From the NCBI GenBank assembly GCA_963529855.1, contig CAURZK010000002.1, positions 310,001 through 374,000 of the forward strand: a stretch of 64,000 bases of DNA, given 5' to 3'. The translations under genes and the position numbers were made by a program. Position 1 is the stretch's first letter, and each line of letters opens with the position of its first letter. Under the pieces are notes generated by a model. That model was given only the letters and a program-made list of their open reading frames with translations, had not been told where the DNA came from and searched no databases. Origin of the DNA: 34-65-8 sp963529855 (lineage in GTDB: Bacteria > Pseudomonadota > Alphaproteobacteria > Sphingomonadales > Sphingomonadaceae). Below are positions 44,249 to 52,618 of this stretch, piece after piece.

Positions 44249-44270
44249 CGAGGCTTTCCAGGGATTGCGT

Positions 44271-45236
44271 GTGACGGTGAGCTATCACGACAGGGTTAAC
44301 GTCTTGCAAGGAACGAATGCGGCCAGTCCGTTCGACCGTGCGGAATGGTTCGCCTTGCTCGCCGACAGCGGTCTGGCACCCCTGATCGCGACGGTCGGAG
44401 ATGACCCGATGGCGGCCCTGGCCCTGACACGCGCCAACGGGCGGATCGAACCCTTGCGCAACTGGTACAGCTTCACCTGGCGACCACTTTTGCCAGATGG
44501 GCAGGAAGGTGACGTCATGCTGGCGGAGCTCGGCCGGTCGCTGAAAACACAGGCTCACCGCGTCACGCTGTGGCCCTTACCTGACGAGGACGGCTCGGCT
44601 ACCCGGCTCGAAACCGCCTTTCGCAGCGCCGGATGGCAGGTCGTACGAAAACAGTGCGATCACAACCACGTTTTGCCGGTGAACGGCCGCAGCTTTGCCG
44701 AATACTGGGCCAGTCGTCCCGGCCAGATGCGCACGACGCTGAAACGGAAGGCAAAAAAGGTTTCAGTCGAACTGCTCACGCATTTCGATCCGGTCGCCTG
44801 GGCCGATTACGAAAGCGTCTATGCCGCCAGCTGGAAGCCAGAGGAAGGCGACCCGGCCCTGTTGCGCCGCTTTGCCGAACAGGAAGGTGCAGCGGGCCGC
44901 CTGCGCCTCGGCATTGCCAGGGCGGATGGCCTCGCAGTGGCGGGACAATTCTGGACGGTGGAACACGGCACCGCCTACATTCACAAGCTCGCCCATCGGG
45001 AGGAAGCCAAGCCGCTTTCCGCTGGTACCACGCTCAGCGCCGCCTTGTTCGAGTACGTCATTGACCGCGACCGCGTCACGCTGGTCGATTTCGGTACCGG
45101 TGACGACGCCTACAAGCGGGACTGGATGGAACTGGACCGCCCGCGATATCGCATCGACGCGCTCGATCCGCGCCAGCCGCGGGCATGGCCCGCGCTGATG
45201 AAGCGGGTTCTTGCGCGCCTATTGCCGCGCCGCTAG
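44271..45236 (+). CDS. GNAT/FemAB-like acyltransferase of the exosortase A locus
   Basis: The 321-residue protein has an N-terminal half with SPFDRAEWFALLADSG and a C-terminal BioF2/FemAB-like GNAT domain: SFAEYWASRPGQMRTTLKRKAKK, YAASWKPEEGDPALLRRFAEQ and LVDFGTGDDAYKRDWM. It belongs with the second FemAB-like group seen in XrtA loci. I chose GTG at 44271 because AGGGA lies seven bases upstream; a TTG two codons earlier lacks a site. It begins the plus-strand arm and is followed by the ACP gene. It may transfer an acyl group from that ACP. Confidence 0.8.
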   Translation: MTVSYHDRVNVLQGTNAASPFDRAEWFALLADSGLAPLIATVGDDPMAALALTRANGRIEPLRNWYSFTWRPLLPDGQEGDVMLAELGRSLKTQAHRVTLWPLPDEDGSATRLETAFRSAGWQVVRKQCDHNHVLPVNGRSFAEYWASRPGQMRTTLKRKAKKVSVELLTHFDPVAWADYESVYAASWKPEEGDPALLRRFAEQEGAAGRLRLGIARADGLAVAGQFWTVEHGTAYIHKLAHREEAKPLSAGTTLSAALFEYVIDRDRVTLVDFGTGDDAYKRDWMELDRPRYRIDALDPRQPRAWPALMKRVLARLLPRR

Positions 45237-45273
45237 GGCGCCCGAACCTGCAAACGAGGGGATACCACGGCAC

Positions 45274-45555
45274 ATGACCGGACTGGCGCCGAGCCGCAGC
45301 GAAATCGACCAGACGCTGCGCCAGGTATTGTGCGATGTACTCGGGCTCGATCCCGATCATGTCGAGACGTTTGGCAGCGAAACCGGGCTGTTCGGCCATC
45401 TGCCCGAACTCGATTCGATGGCAGTCGCCGGGCTTCTTACAGAGATCGAGGATCGGCTCGACGTGGTCATCGATGACGAGGACGTCGATGGCGAAATGCT
45501 CGAAACTTACGGCGGGCTTCTCGCCTTTGCCGAGGCCAAGGTCGTTTCACGCTGA
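45274..45555 (+). CDS. Acyl carrier protein, exosortase A system-associated
   Basis: The 93-residue protein carries the 4'-phosphopantetheine Ser in LPELDSMAVAGLLTEIED, about residue 50, within a four-helix ACP fold. It likely holds the acid activated by the neighbouring ligase and hands it to the decarboxylase or GNAT enzyme. The ATG at 45274 gives normal length; an upstream reading (from 45211) adds residues unlike ACPs. Its TGA (45553-45555) overlaps the presumed CTG start of the next gene. Confidence 0.85.
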   Translation: MTGLAPSRSEIDQTLRQVLCDVLGLDPDHVETFGSETGLFGHLPELDSMAVAGLLTEIEDRLDVVIDDEDVDGEMLETYGGLLAFAEAKVVSR

Positions 45556-46241
45556 GCGCTCGCCAGTTCACCACCTGGCCCTGCCCCGGCCCGGATGGAT
45601 CGCGCGATGAGTTCGCGCTTACATTCGATGCAGGGCGCAGGGCGCGCTTGCTGGTGCTTCCCGCGCTGTTCGACGAAGCGAACAAGCTGCGCCGCTTGAC
45701 CGTGGAGGTCATGGCGCGGCTTGATGCAAGTGGCATCGATAGCTTCCTGCCGGACCTGCCGGGCTGCAACGACAGCCTCGCCCCGCTCATGGATCAAACG
45801 CTGGAAAGCTGGCGAGCGGCGGCGCTGGCAGCGGCGAGCCATTTTCAGGCAACGCATGTGTTGACCTTGCGCGGCGGGGTGCTGCTGGAACCCACCACCC
45901 TGCCCGGCTGGCGCTTTGCCAAGGTGGCGGGGCGCTCACTGCTGCGCACCATGCTTCGCGCGCAGGCGATCGCCGCGAAGGAAGCAGGCCAAGAGATAGG
46001 TACCGGCCTCCTCGCCGATACTGCGCGGTGCGAGGGCATGGAACTCGCCGGCTGGCGCATCAGCGCGCCGATGTTTCGCGCGTTGGAGAGTGCCGAACCC
46101 CCCGCCGAAACAAGCCTCACGGATGTTGGGCTGGCCGATGTTGGCGGTCAGGGATTGTGGCTGCGTGCCGAACCGGGCGAGTCTCCCGCGCAGGCCGATG
46201 CACTCGCTGCAATCGTCACGACGGGCATGATGGCGTCGTGA
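45552..46241 (+). CDS. Alpha/beta hydrolase, exosortase A system-associated (hydrolase 2)
   Basis: The reading frame is in phase with the family N-terminus SARQFTTWPCPGPDG and then RARLLVLPALFDEANKLRR. The usual start would lie at position 45552, where the codon is CTG, overlapping the ACP stop by four bases (CTGA). No ATG, GTG or TTG exists in the frame until TTG at 45648, which would delete 32 conserved-looking residues. I therefore annotate a CTG start with 229 residues. A nucleophile is uncertain; HVLTLRGGVLL fits the elbow region. Stop overlaps the next start (GTGA). Confidence 0.75.
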   Translation: MSARQFTTWPCPGPDGSRDEFALTFDAGRRARLLVLPALFDEANKLRRLTVEVMARLDASGIDSFLPDLPGCNDSLAPLMDQTLESWRAAALAAASHFQATHVLTLRGGVLLEPTTLPGWRFAKVAGRSLLRTMLRAQAIAAKEAGQEIGTGLLADTARCEGMELAGWRISAPMFRALESAEPPAETSLTDVGLADVGGQGLWLRAEPGESPAQADALAAIVTTGMMAS

Positions 46242-47011
46242 GTAGAGTTCAACTGAACTTCAATTGTCAGGGACATGCCTTGGCGGGCAGTCTTGACCAT
46301 GCCCCCGGCGCCACGGCACTCCTGATCGTGAGCGGCGGCAACGAAATTCGCGCCGGGGCCTTTTCCGGCCAGGCGCTGCTTGCAGCGCGGATCGCAGCGG
46401 CGGGCCACCCGGTTTTCCGGTTCGACCGGCGCGGCATCGGTGACAGCGCCGGCGAGAATGAGGGTTTCCGCCATAGCACGCCGGACATTGCAGCCGCGCT
46501 GGCCGCGTTCCGCGCCCATGCGCCGAACGTCAGTCGCGTGGTCGGCTTCGGCAACTGCGATGCGGCAAGCGCGCTGATGCTGGCCGGTGGGTCGGGCTGC
46601 GACGCACTCGTCCTGTCGAATCCGTGGACGATCGACGATGCAGCCGACAACACTCCCCCGCCGGAAGCCGTTCGGGCACGTTATCTGGCGAAGCTCAAGC
46701 GACCTTCAGAGATTTTAAGGCTGCTGCGCGGCGGGGTCGATCTAGGCAAGCTCGCCCGTGGGCTAGGCCAGGCTGCTCGACCCAAGGCAGTGCCCAGTAC
46801 ACTGGCGGAGGAAATGCGCGCTGGATTGGCTGGATTTGCTGGCGAGGTGCTCATCGTCCTCGCCAGCAGCGACCGCACTGCACAGGCGTTCGAGAGCCAA
46901 TGGGACCGGACCGACCATCGCATCCGGAGGTGCGAGGGCGCGAGCCACGGCTGGGTCGAACCCCACGCACGTGACTGGCTATTCGACCGGCTGATCGAAG
47001 CGCTGCGTTAG
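46238..47011 (+). CDS. Alpha/beta hydrolase, exosortase A system-associated (hydrolase 1)
   Basis: This 257-residue protein shows the alpha/beta-hydrolase pattern: SGGNEIRAGAFSGQALLAARI near the oxyanion region, FRFDRRGIGDSAGEN (the GD loop), the nucleophile elbow VVGFGNCDAASALML, where Cys stands in the usual Ser place as in this subfamily, and a late His in GASHGWVEP. It starts at GTG 46238, overlapping the previous gene. The role in the XrtA locus is unknown. Its stop overlaps the RNA methyltransferase stop on the other strand (TTAG). Confidence 0.85.
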   Translation: MSRVQLNFNCQGHALAGSLDHAPGATALLIVSGGNEIRAGAFSGQALLAARIAAAGHPVFRFDRRGIGDSAGENEGFRHSTPDIAAALAAFRAHAPNVSRVVGFGNCDAASALMLAGGSGCDALVLSNPWTIDDAADNTPPPEAVRARYLAKLKRPSEILRLLRGGVDLGKLARGLGQAARPKAVPSTLAEEMRAGLAGFAGEVLIVLASSDRTAQAFESQWDRTDHRIRRCEGASHGWVEPHARDWLFDRLIEALR

Positions 47012-48210
47012 CGGACGAACAGGCTGGCCAGCTCGACATGGGTAGACCACCGGAATTGGCCGACCGGGTGCAACTTCTCCAGGTGGAAGCCCGCGTCGAC
47101 CAGCGTCCGCGCATCCTTCGCCCAGCTTGACGGGTTGCAGCTGACGTAGACTACGCGGCTCAGATCACTTTCCGCGATCCGCGCGACCTGTTCTTTTGCC
47201 CCGGCGCGGGGGGGATCGATCACCGCCGCATCGAACCCTGCCAGTTCGTCCGCCTGCAAAGGGTTCCGAAACAGATCGCGGTGGACCGCTTCCACCGGCG
47301 CGCGCGCACGCCCTGCTGCCGCGCGGCAGGCAAGATGCGCATCGCGGGCAGCCTCGACTGCGACAACCTGCGCCTTGCCGGCCAGCGCGAAAGCAAATGT
47401 GCCTAGTCCGGCGAACAGGTCGACCACCCGATCCATGCCCTCCAGCCACTCGCTTGCGTCCGAGACCAACGCTGCCTCGCCATCGTGCGTGGCCTGGAGG
47501 AATGCATTGACGGGCAAGGCAACCGGCACGCCGCCCAGCGTGACGGTGATGGGCTCCGGCTCCCACAATGCTTCCGCGCCGTAGCCCTGATCGAGCGCCA
47601 GCCTGGCAAGGCGCTGATCGCGCGCGAAGTCGAGTATGCCCTCTGTCTGCGCCAGGCCATCCAGTTCAAGCCCCTTGATCGCCACATCGACGCCCTGGTC
47701 CGCCATTGTAAGCGCGATGTCCGCCGCCCCGCGGCCCGGCCACAGCCGCAGCAGATTGCGCAGCGGTCCGACCAGCGCCCACAGCTCTGGTGCCAGCACA
47801 TGGCATTCGGCAAGATCGACGATCCGGTGCGATCCCTCTTCGCGAAATCCGAGCAAAGGGCGCTTTCCACCCAGTTGGGCATGGAGCGTCGCGCGCCGAC
47901 GGCTGCGCGGCGGGCTGAGGTGAGCCGGTAGAAGTTCGCCGATTGCAATCCCCTGCCCCTCGGCAGCGTTCACGACGCGATCGGTTACGAAATGCGTCAG
48001 CGCGGCATCGTCCAGATGCTGGAGCTGGCACCCGCCACATAAGCCGAAATGGCGGCATGGGGGCGCCTGATGGTGCGGGCCGGGCTCCAGCGTGCCGTCG
48101 GCGCGCAACCGATCGCCCGGGGCGGCACGGGGCGCAAACCGGCCATCAGCCGTTACGCCATCGCCCTTTGCAGCAACGCGCAAGATGAGATCGGGGTCGA
48201 GTTCGTTCAC
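47008..48210 (-). CDS. TrmA/RumA-type tRNA or 23S rRNA uracil-5-methyltransferase
   Basis: The enzyme methylates uridine in RNA. An iron-sulfur cysteine set is visible in PCRHFGLCGGCQLQHL and AECHVLAP. The C-terminal Rossmann domain holds VDLFAGLGTFAFALA (SAM site), the DPPRAGAKEQVARI loop and the nucleophile Cys in VVYVSCNPSSWAKDA. A TRAM domain is absent or very short at the N-terminus, so it may belong to the shortened RumA-like group common in alphaproteobacteria. It has 400 residues and ends against the hydrolase gene, with its start overlapping the NAD(P)HX repair gene. Confidence 0.9.
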   Translation of the reverse strand: MNELDPDLILRVAAKGDGVTADGRFAPRAAPGDRLRADGTLEPGPHHQAPPCRHFGLCGGCQLQHLDDAALTHFVTDRVVNAAEGQGIAIGELLPAHLSPPRSRRRATLHAQLGGKRPLLGFREEGSHRIVDLAECHVLAPELWALVGPLRNLLRLWPGRGAADIALTMADQGVDVAIKGLELDGLAQTEGILDFARDQRLARLALDQGYGAEALWEPEPITVTLGGVPVALPVNAFLQATHDGEAALVSDASEWLEGMDRVVDLFAGLGTFAFALAGKAQVVAVEAARDAHLACRAAAGRARAPVEAVHRDLFRNPLQADELAGFDAAVIDPPRAGAKEQVARIAESDLSRVVYVSCNPSSWAKDARTLVDAGFHLEKLHPVGQFRWSTHVELASLFVR

Positions 48211-49607
48211 AACGCGGCGGCGTAGGCGGCAGCGACCTTCCCGGCAAGTTCATCGGCGGAGAAAGCCACGCCCGCCAAACGGGCTGCCTCGCTATGCAGC
48301 CATACCGCTTCGCATGCAGCCTTGTGGGGCTCGGCACCCGCTGCCAATCGGCTCGCGACGATTCCGGCAAGGACGTCGCCAGTTCCTGCAGTCGACAGCC
48401 AGCTCGAAGCCGGAGGTGCAGCGGCTGCGGCGCCTCCGGCGGATGCGATTACCGTATCCGGGCCCTTGGCGATCACAGTCGCACCAGTCCGCGCAGACAA
48501 TGCTGAAGCGTTCTTCAACTTCGCATTTTCTGCGTATCCAACTTCAAAACAAGCCGAAATTTTGCGCATCTCTCCCTCATGCGGGGTCAGGATCGTTGGC
48601 AGCCCGTGGGGCAAATCACTCGGCTCGAGCAACATGAGCGCATCGGCATCGAGCACTGTCGGCAGCCCTCGGTTCAGGACCGTGGCCAGCAATTTCCGGG
48701 CAGCCGCATCCCGCCCCAGCCCCGGCCCGCACAGAACCGCCGAAATGCGTTCGTCGGCAAGGGCCTCCGCAAGCGGCCGGCGATCGTGCACGATGCTGGC
48801 GGGCATGCCGTCCGGCGCCCGGTGCGCCAGCAGCTTCACGTAACCGGCACCGCCATGCTGAGCCGCACGGGCCGCGAGCAGCGCCGCGCCCGGCATCGCC
48901 CCTGCGACGATCGCCAGCAATCCACGCCGATACTTGTGCGAATCCGCTGGCGGCGCGGCCAGACGCGGGCGGTCGATCACCCGGCCGGCTGCTTCCGGCA
49001 GCGCTATGCCGATGGGGACCGACCGCAAGGCGCCCATCCGCTCTGCGGCCGGCATAGTAAAATGCGCCCATTTCCACGCGCCCAAGGCTATAGTCAGGTT
49101 GTAACGCGGAACGGGCCCCAGGCATCGGCCCGAATCGCTCTCCACGTTGCTCGGTAAATCAACTGCGACTGCGTGGTCGTGCGTTGCGGCAAGCTCGCTC
49201 ATCACCCTGACCAGGTCATCCGACAGTGCACGGGTGAGCCCGCTTCCGAACAGGCAGTCAACGAAGACGGCGCCCCGCGGCCGTTCCTCAGGTGCGAGAA
49301 GCGGGCCCTGCCATGCCGAACGTGCATTGCGTGCGGCGTCCGTCGCAGGCTCCATCGCGGCAATCACGGATACGGCCAGACCTCGTGCGCGCAGCGTCTC
49401 GGCGATGACGTAACCGTCACCGCCGTTGTTGCCCGGCCCGCATACCACCGTTACCGGGCGCCCCGCAGCCATGCGCCAGACATATTCGGCCGCACCCCGG
49501 CCGGCACGCAGCATCAGCGCATCGATACTCGTCCCTGCATCGATCAGTGCCTGTTCCGCTGCGCGCATCTGCGCGACCGTGAGGATGGCATTATTCGGGT
49601 CCGACAT
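48207..49607 (-). CDS. nnrD/nnrE: Bifunctional NAD(P)HX epimerase and ADP-dependent dehydratase
   Basis: This enzyme repairs hydrated NADH and NADPH. Residues 1 to about 210 are the YjeF epimerase domain, with VVCGPGNNGGDGYVIAE and VDLPSNVESDSG. From about 220 the carbohydrate-kinase-like dehydratase domain follows: LLAIVAGAMPGAALLAAR, AVLCGPGLGRDAAA, LTPHEGEMRKI and the catalytic region STAGTGDVLAGI. The 466-residue length is right for a fused protein. It overlaps the small lipoprotein gene upstream by 17 bases and the methyltransferase gene downstream. Confidence 0.93.
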   Translation of the reverse strand: MSDPNNAILTVAQMRAAEQALIDAGTSIDALMLRAGRGAAEYVWRMAAGRPVTVVCGPGNNGGDGYVIAETLRARGLAVSVIAAMEPATDAARNARSAWQGPLLAPEERPRGAVFVDCLFGSGLTRALSDDLVRVMSELAATHDHAVAVDLPSNVESDSGRCLGPVPRYNLTIALGAWKWAHFTMPAAERMGALRSVPIGIALPEAAGRVIDRPRLAAPPADSHKYRRGLLAIVAGAMPGAALLAARAAQHGGAGYVKLLAHRAPDGMPASIVHDRRPLAEALADERISAVLCGPGLGRDAAARKLLATVLNRGLPTVLDADALMLLEPSDLPHGLPTILTPHEGEMRKISACFEVGYAENAKLKNASALSARTGATVIAKGPDTVIASAGGAAAAAPPASSWLSTAGTGDVLAGIVASRLAAGAEPHKAACEAVWLHSEAARLAGVAFSADELAGKVAAAYAAAL

Positions 49608-49953
49608 CGCTTGCGACCTGACGGGCGGGAAAGCGGTATCGGTCTCCTGCCACGATGACCGTCAGAACGTCCCTATCGAGCGTTTGCACTGCGCCGTCCG
49701 CGCCATCGGCAACGGCAAGCCCCGCTTCACCCGGCAAAACGGTAAAACGCCGAAAGCTGCCGTCGGGGTGGCGCACGACAATCTGGGGTTTCCCGTCGAC
49801 CGCGACGCGCTCGACCCGGCAGTCGGGGCCGAATTCACTCCCGGGGCCGACTGCGCAGGTTAGTGCTTCCGAGCCGTCATCCGCCAGCGGTTGGGTAGGC
49901 CCTTGGCACGCGGAAACAACAATTGAAACAGAGATTACCGCGACAAGTTTCAT
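49591..49953 (-). CDS. Hypothetical small lipoprotein
   Basis: The 120-residue protein has a type II signal peptide ending VVSAC, with Cys16 as lipidation site. The rest carries a Cys pair (LTCAVGPGSEFGPDCRV) and strands suggestive of a small beta domain (QIVVRHPDGSFRRFTVL and GDRYRFPARQV). I recognise no family. It overlaps ilvD's 3' end (ATGA) and nnrD/E's 5' end, so it lies in the ilvD transcript. Confidence 0.72.
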   Translation of the reverse strand: MKLVAVISVSIVVSACQGPTQPLADDGSEALTCAVGPGSEFGPDCRVERVAVDGKPQIVVRHPDGSFRRFTVLPGEAGLAVADGADGAVQTLDRDVLTVIVAGDRYRFPARQVASDVGPE

Positions 49954-51797
49954 GTTCGCTTCAACTGTGAAATATCGCGCACCGCGCCTCTGGCCGCGCT
50001 GGTCGTCATTGCAGCGTAGGCTTGCAGCGCGACCGAAATCTGGCGCGGTCGCGGCTTGGCCGGGTGCCAGCCCATCGCCTCCTGCGCCTCGCGCCGGCGA
50101 GCGAGTTCAGCGTCAGTCACCTCCAGCGTGATTGTGCGCGCGGGAATGTCGATCGCGATCGTATCGCCATCCTCGACCAATCCGATCGCACCGCCTTCCG
50201 CGGCCTCGGGAGAGACGTGCCCGATCGAAAGGCCCGACGTTCCTCCGGAGAACCGTCCATCCGTTACCAGTGCGCACGCCGCGCCAAGCCCCTTCGATTT
50301 CAGATAACTGGTCGGGTAAAGCATTTCCTGCATCCCCGGCCCGCCGCGCGGCCCTTCATAGCGGATCACCACCACGTCACCTGCCGCGACCTTGTCCGTC
50401 AGGATCGCAGCAACTGCGGCATCCTGGCTTTCGAACACCCTAGCCGGGCCAGTGAATTTCAGAATGTTCTCGTCCACCCCGGCGGTTTTCACGATGCAGC
50501 CATCGAGCGCAAGGTTGCCATGGAGCACCGCCAGCCCGCCATCCTGACTGAAGGCGTGCTGAGCACTGCGGATGACGCCCGACTGCCGGTCGAGGTCGAG
50601 TTCGTCCCAGCGCCGATCCTGGCTGAACGCGGTCTGGGTGGGCACCCCGCCGGGCGCGGCGCGGAAGAAATGCTGTACGGCGGCACTGTTGGTGCGCGAC
50701 ACGTCCCACGCATCGATTGCGTCGGCCATGGTCGGCGAATGAACGGTAGGAACAGCGGTATCGAGCAGGTTGGCCCGCTCGAGCTCTCCCAGAATGGCGA
50801 AAATGCCGCCTGCCCGATGGACGTCTTCCATGTGGACGTCGCTCTTGGCCGGGGCCACCTTGCTGAGGCAGGGGACCCGGCGACTGAGCCGGTCGATGTC
50901 GGCCATGGTGAAATCGACACCCGCCTCGTGCGCGGCGGCGAGCAGGTGGAGCACGGTATTGGTCGAGCCGCCCATCGCGATGTCGAGGCTCATGGCGTTC
51001 TCGAACGCAGGCTTGCCCGCAATCGAGCGCGGCAGGACACTGGCGTCGTCATCCTCGTACCAGCGGCGGCACAGTTCGACCACCAGGCGACCGGCGCGCA
51101 GGAACAGCGCCTTGCGGTCGGCATGGGTAGCGAGCGTCGAGCCGTTGCCCGGAAGCGAAAGGCCCAGTGCTTCGGTCAGGCAGTTCATCGAGTTGGCGGT
51201 GAACATGCCGCTGCACGATCCGCAGGTGGGGCAGGCTGCGCGCTCGATCTCGGCCACTTCCTCGTCGGTGTAACGCTCGTCGGCCGCAGCAACCATGGCG
51301 TCGACCAGATCGAGAGCGACCTCCTTGCCCTTCACGACGACCTTGCCCGCTTCCATGGGCCCGCCGCTGACGAACACCACCGGAATATTGATCCGCAGCG
51401 CCGCCATCAGCATCCCGGGCGTTATCTTGTCGCAGTTGGAAATGCACACCATGGCGTCGGCGCAGTGGGCGTTGACCATATATTCGACACTGTCTGCGAT
51501 CAGATCGCGGCTGGGCAGCGAATAGAGCATGCCGTCATGCCCCATAGCGATACCGTCATCAACCGCTATGGTATTGAATTCCTTGGCGATGCCGCCTGCG
51601 GCCTCGATCTCGCGCGCAACCATCTGGCCCAGGTCCTTAAGGTGCACGTGCCCCGGCACGAACTGGGTGAAGCTGTTGACCACGGCGATGATAGGCTTGC
51701 CGAAATCGTCATCCTTCATCCCCGTCGCGCGCCACAATCCGCGCGCGCCGGCCATGTTGCGTCCGTGGGTGGAGGTGCGGGAGCGGTAGGCGGGCAT
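49950..51797 (-). CDS. ilvD: Dihydroxy-acid dehydratase
   Basis: IlvD makes the 2-keto acids of valine, isoleucine and pantothenate by dehydrating dihydroxy acids, using an iron-sulfur cluster. The ligands are Cys in ISNCDKITPGML and in CPTCGSCSGMFTANSMNCL, and the metal-carbamylated Lys region is near GGPMEAGKVVVKG. The start MPAYRSRTSTHGRNMAGARGL is the family N-terminus at 51797 and gives 615 residues. The in-frame sequence farther upstream is not conserved in type. It is followed by the lipoprotein gene overlapping its end. Confidence 0.96.
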   Translation of the reverse strand: MPAYRSRTSTHGRNMAGARGLWRATGMKDDDFGKPIIAVVNSFTQFVPGHVHLKDLGQMVAREIEAAGGIAKEFNTIAVDDGIAMGHDGMLYSLPSRDLIADSVEYMVNAHCADAMVCISNCDKITPGMLMAALRINIPVVFVSGGPMEAGKVVVKGKEVALDLVDAMVAAADERYTDEEVAEIERAACPTCGSCSGMFTANSMNCLTEALGLSLPGNGSTLATHADRKALFLRAGRLVVELCRRWYEDDDASVLPRSIAGKPAFENAMSLDIAMGGSTNTVLHLLAAAHEAGVDFTMADIDRLSRRVPCLSKVAPAKSDVHMEDVHRAGGIFAILGELERANLLDTAVPTVHSPTMADAIDAWDVSRTNSAAVQHFFRAAPGGVPTQTAFSQDRRWDELDLDRQSGVIRSAQHAFSQDGGLAVLHGNLALDGCIVKTAGVDENILKFTGPARVFESQDAAVAAILTDKVAAGDVVVIRYEGPRGGPGMQEMLYPTSYLKSKGLGAACALVTDGRFSGGTSGLSIGHVSPEAAEGGAIGLVEDGDTIAIDIPARTITLEVTDAELARRREAQEAMGWHPAKPRPRQISVALQAYAAMTTSAARGAVRDISQLKRT

Positions 51798-51889
51798 GGT
51801 GCTTGGCTTTCGCGATTTCTGACCCTGAACGACTATATCACAGCCGCGCGGCGCCGAAGAACGAATGCGCTGGGGCGGGGCAAGCCGCG

Positions 51890-52618
51890 CTATTCCATCA
51901 GGTCCATCGCCACCCGATTGGCAATCCGGGCGAGGCGTTCGGCCCATTCAGCCTGTCCCGCGGAATGGGCGATCTGGTCCTGCCTGACTTCGATGCCGAG
52001 ATAGGGCCTACCTTCTGCCTCTGCATGGCGGTTCATGGTCGCGTTGAGCAGCTTGCCGGAATAGGGCAGCTGATCGCCGACGTTGAGCCCTTCCGCTTCC
52101 AGCAAGGGGATCGCCAGACGTGCCGCACGGTCATCGTTGTTGTACAGGACGCCAACCTGCCACGGGCGCTGCTCGTCGATGCTGGCAAGGCGCGGGGTAA
52201 AGCTGTGGAGCGAGAGAATCAGCGCCGGCGGCATGGCGTCAAGCAGATCGGCGAGCGCGGCGTGATAGGGGTGGTAGAACCGCGACAGCCGTGCCTCGCG
52301 CGCCTCGTGGCTCAGTGCATTACCGGGTATGGCGTGGCCATCACTGGCAATGGGCACGGCCGCAGGCGCGTGTTCATCGCGGTTGTAGTCGCATACCAGA
52401 CGGCTGACATGGCCCAGAAAGGCGCCGGTGCCGGGGCGTTGCGCCATTATTTCCGCGACGTCAGCAACACCTATATCGACCGCGATGTGCTCGTTCAGCA
52501 AGGCGGGATCGATACCGAGACGGATGTCCTCGGGCACGCGATTGCTGGCATGGTCGCACACCACAAGGATGCCCCCGAAGCGCGGCTCTCCTACGAGGCG
52601 ATAAGCTTCGTGTATCAC
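51890..52618 (-). CDS. N-formylglutamate amidohydrolase family protein
   Basis: This family hydrolyses N-formyl-L-glutamate and related N-acyl amides, usually with zinc. Marks include VVCDHASNRVPEDI, VSRLVCDYNRDEHAPA, the histidine-rich LILSLHSFTPRLASI and LGIEVRQDQI. I chose the GTG at 52618, whose GTGA overlaps the ispE stop, giving 242 residues; a GTG eight codons upstream (52642) would overlap ispE more. Complete histidine-utilisation genes are not nearby, so the true role may be another deformylation or metabolism task. Confidence 0.82.
   Translation of the reverse strand: MIHEAYRLVGEPRFGGILVVCDHASNRVPEDIRLGIDPALLNEHIAVDIGVADVAEIMAQRPGTGAFLGHVSRLVCDYNRDEHAPAAVPIASDGHAIPGNALSHEAREARLSRFYHPYHAALADLLDAMPPALILSLHSFTPRLASIDEQRPWQVGVLYNNDDRAARLAIPLLEAEGLNVGDQLPYSGKLLNATMNRHAEAEGRPYLGIEVRQDQIAHSAGQAEWAERLARIANRVAMDLME

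Noticed and set aside
41508..47011. Possible PEP-CTERM substrate protein in the exosortase locus
   Set aside because: No frame in or near the locus ends with a PEP motif followed by a membrane helix and basic tail.
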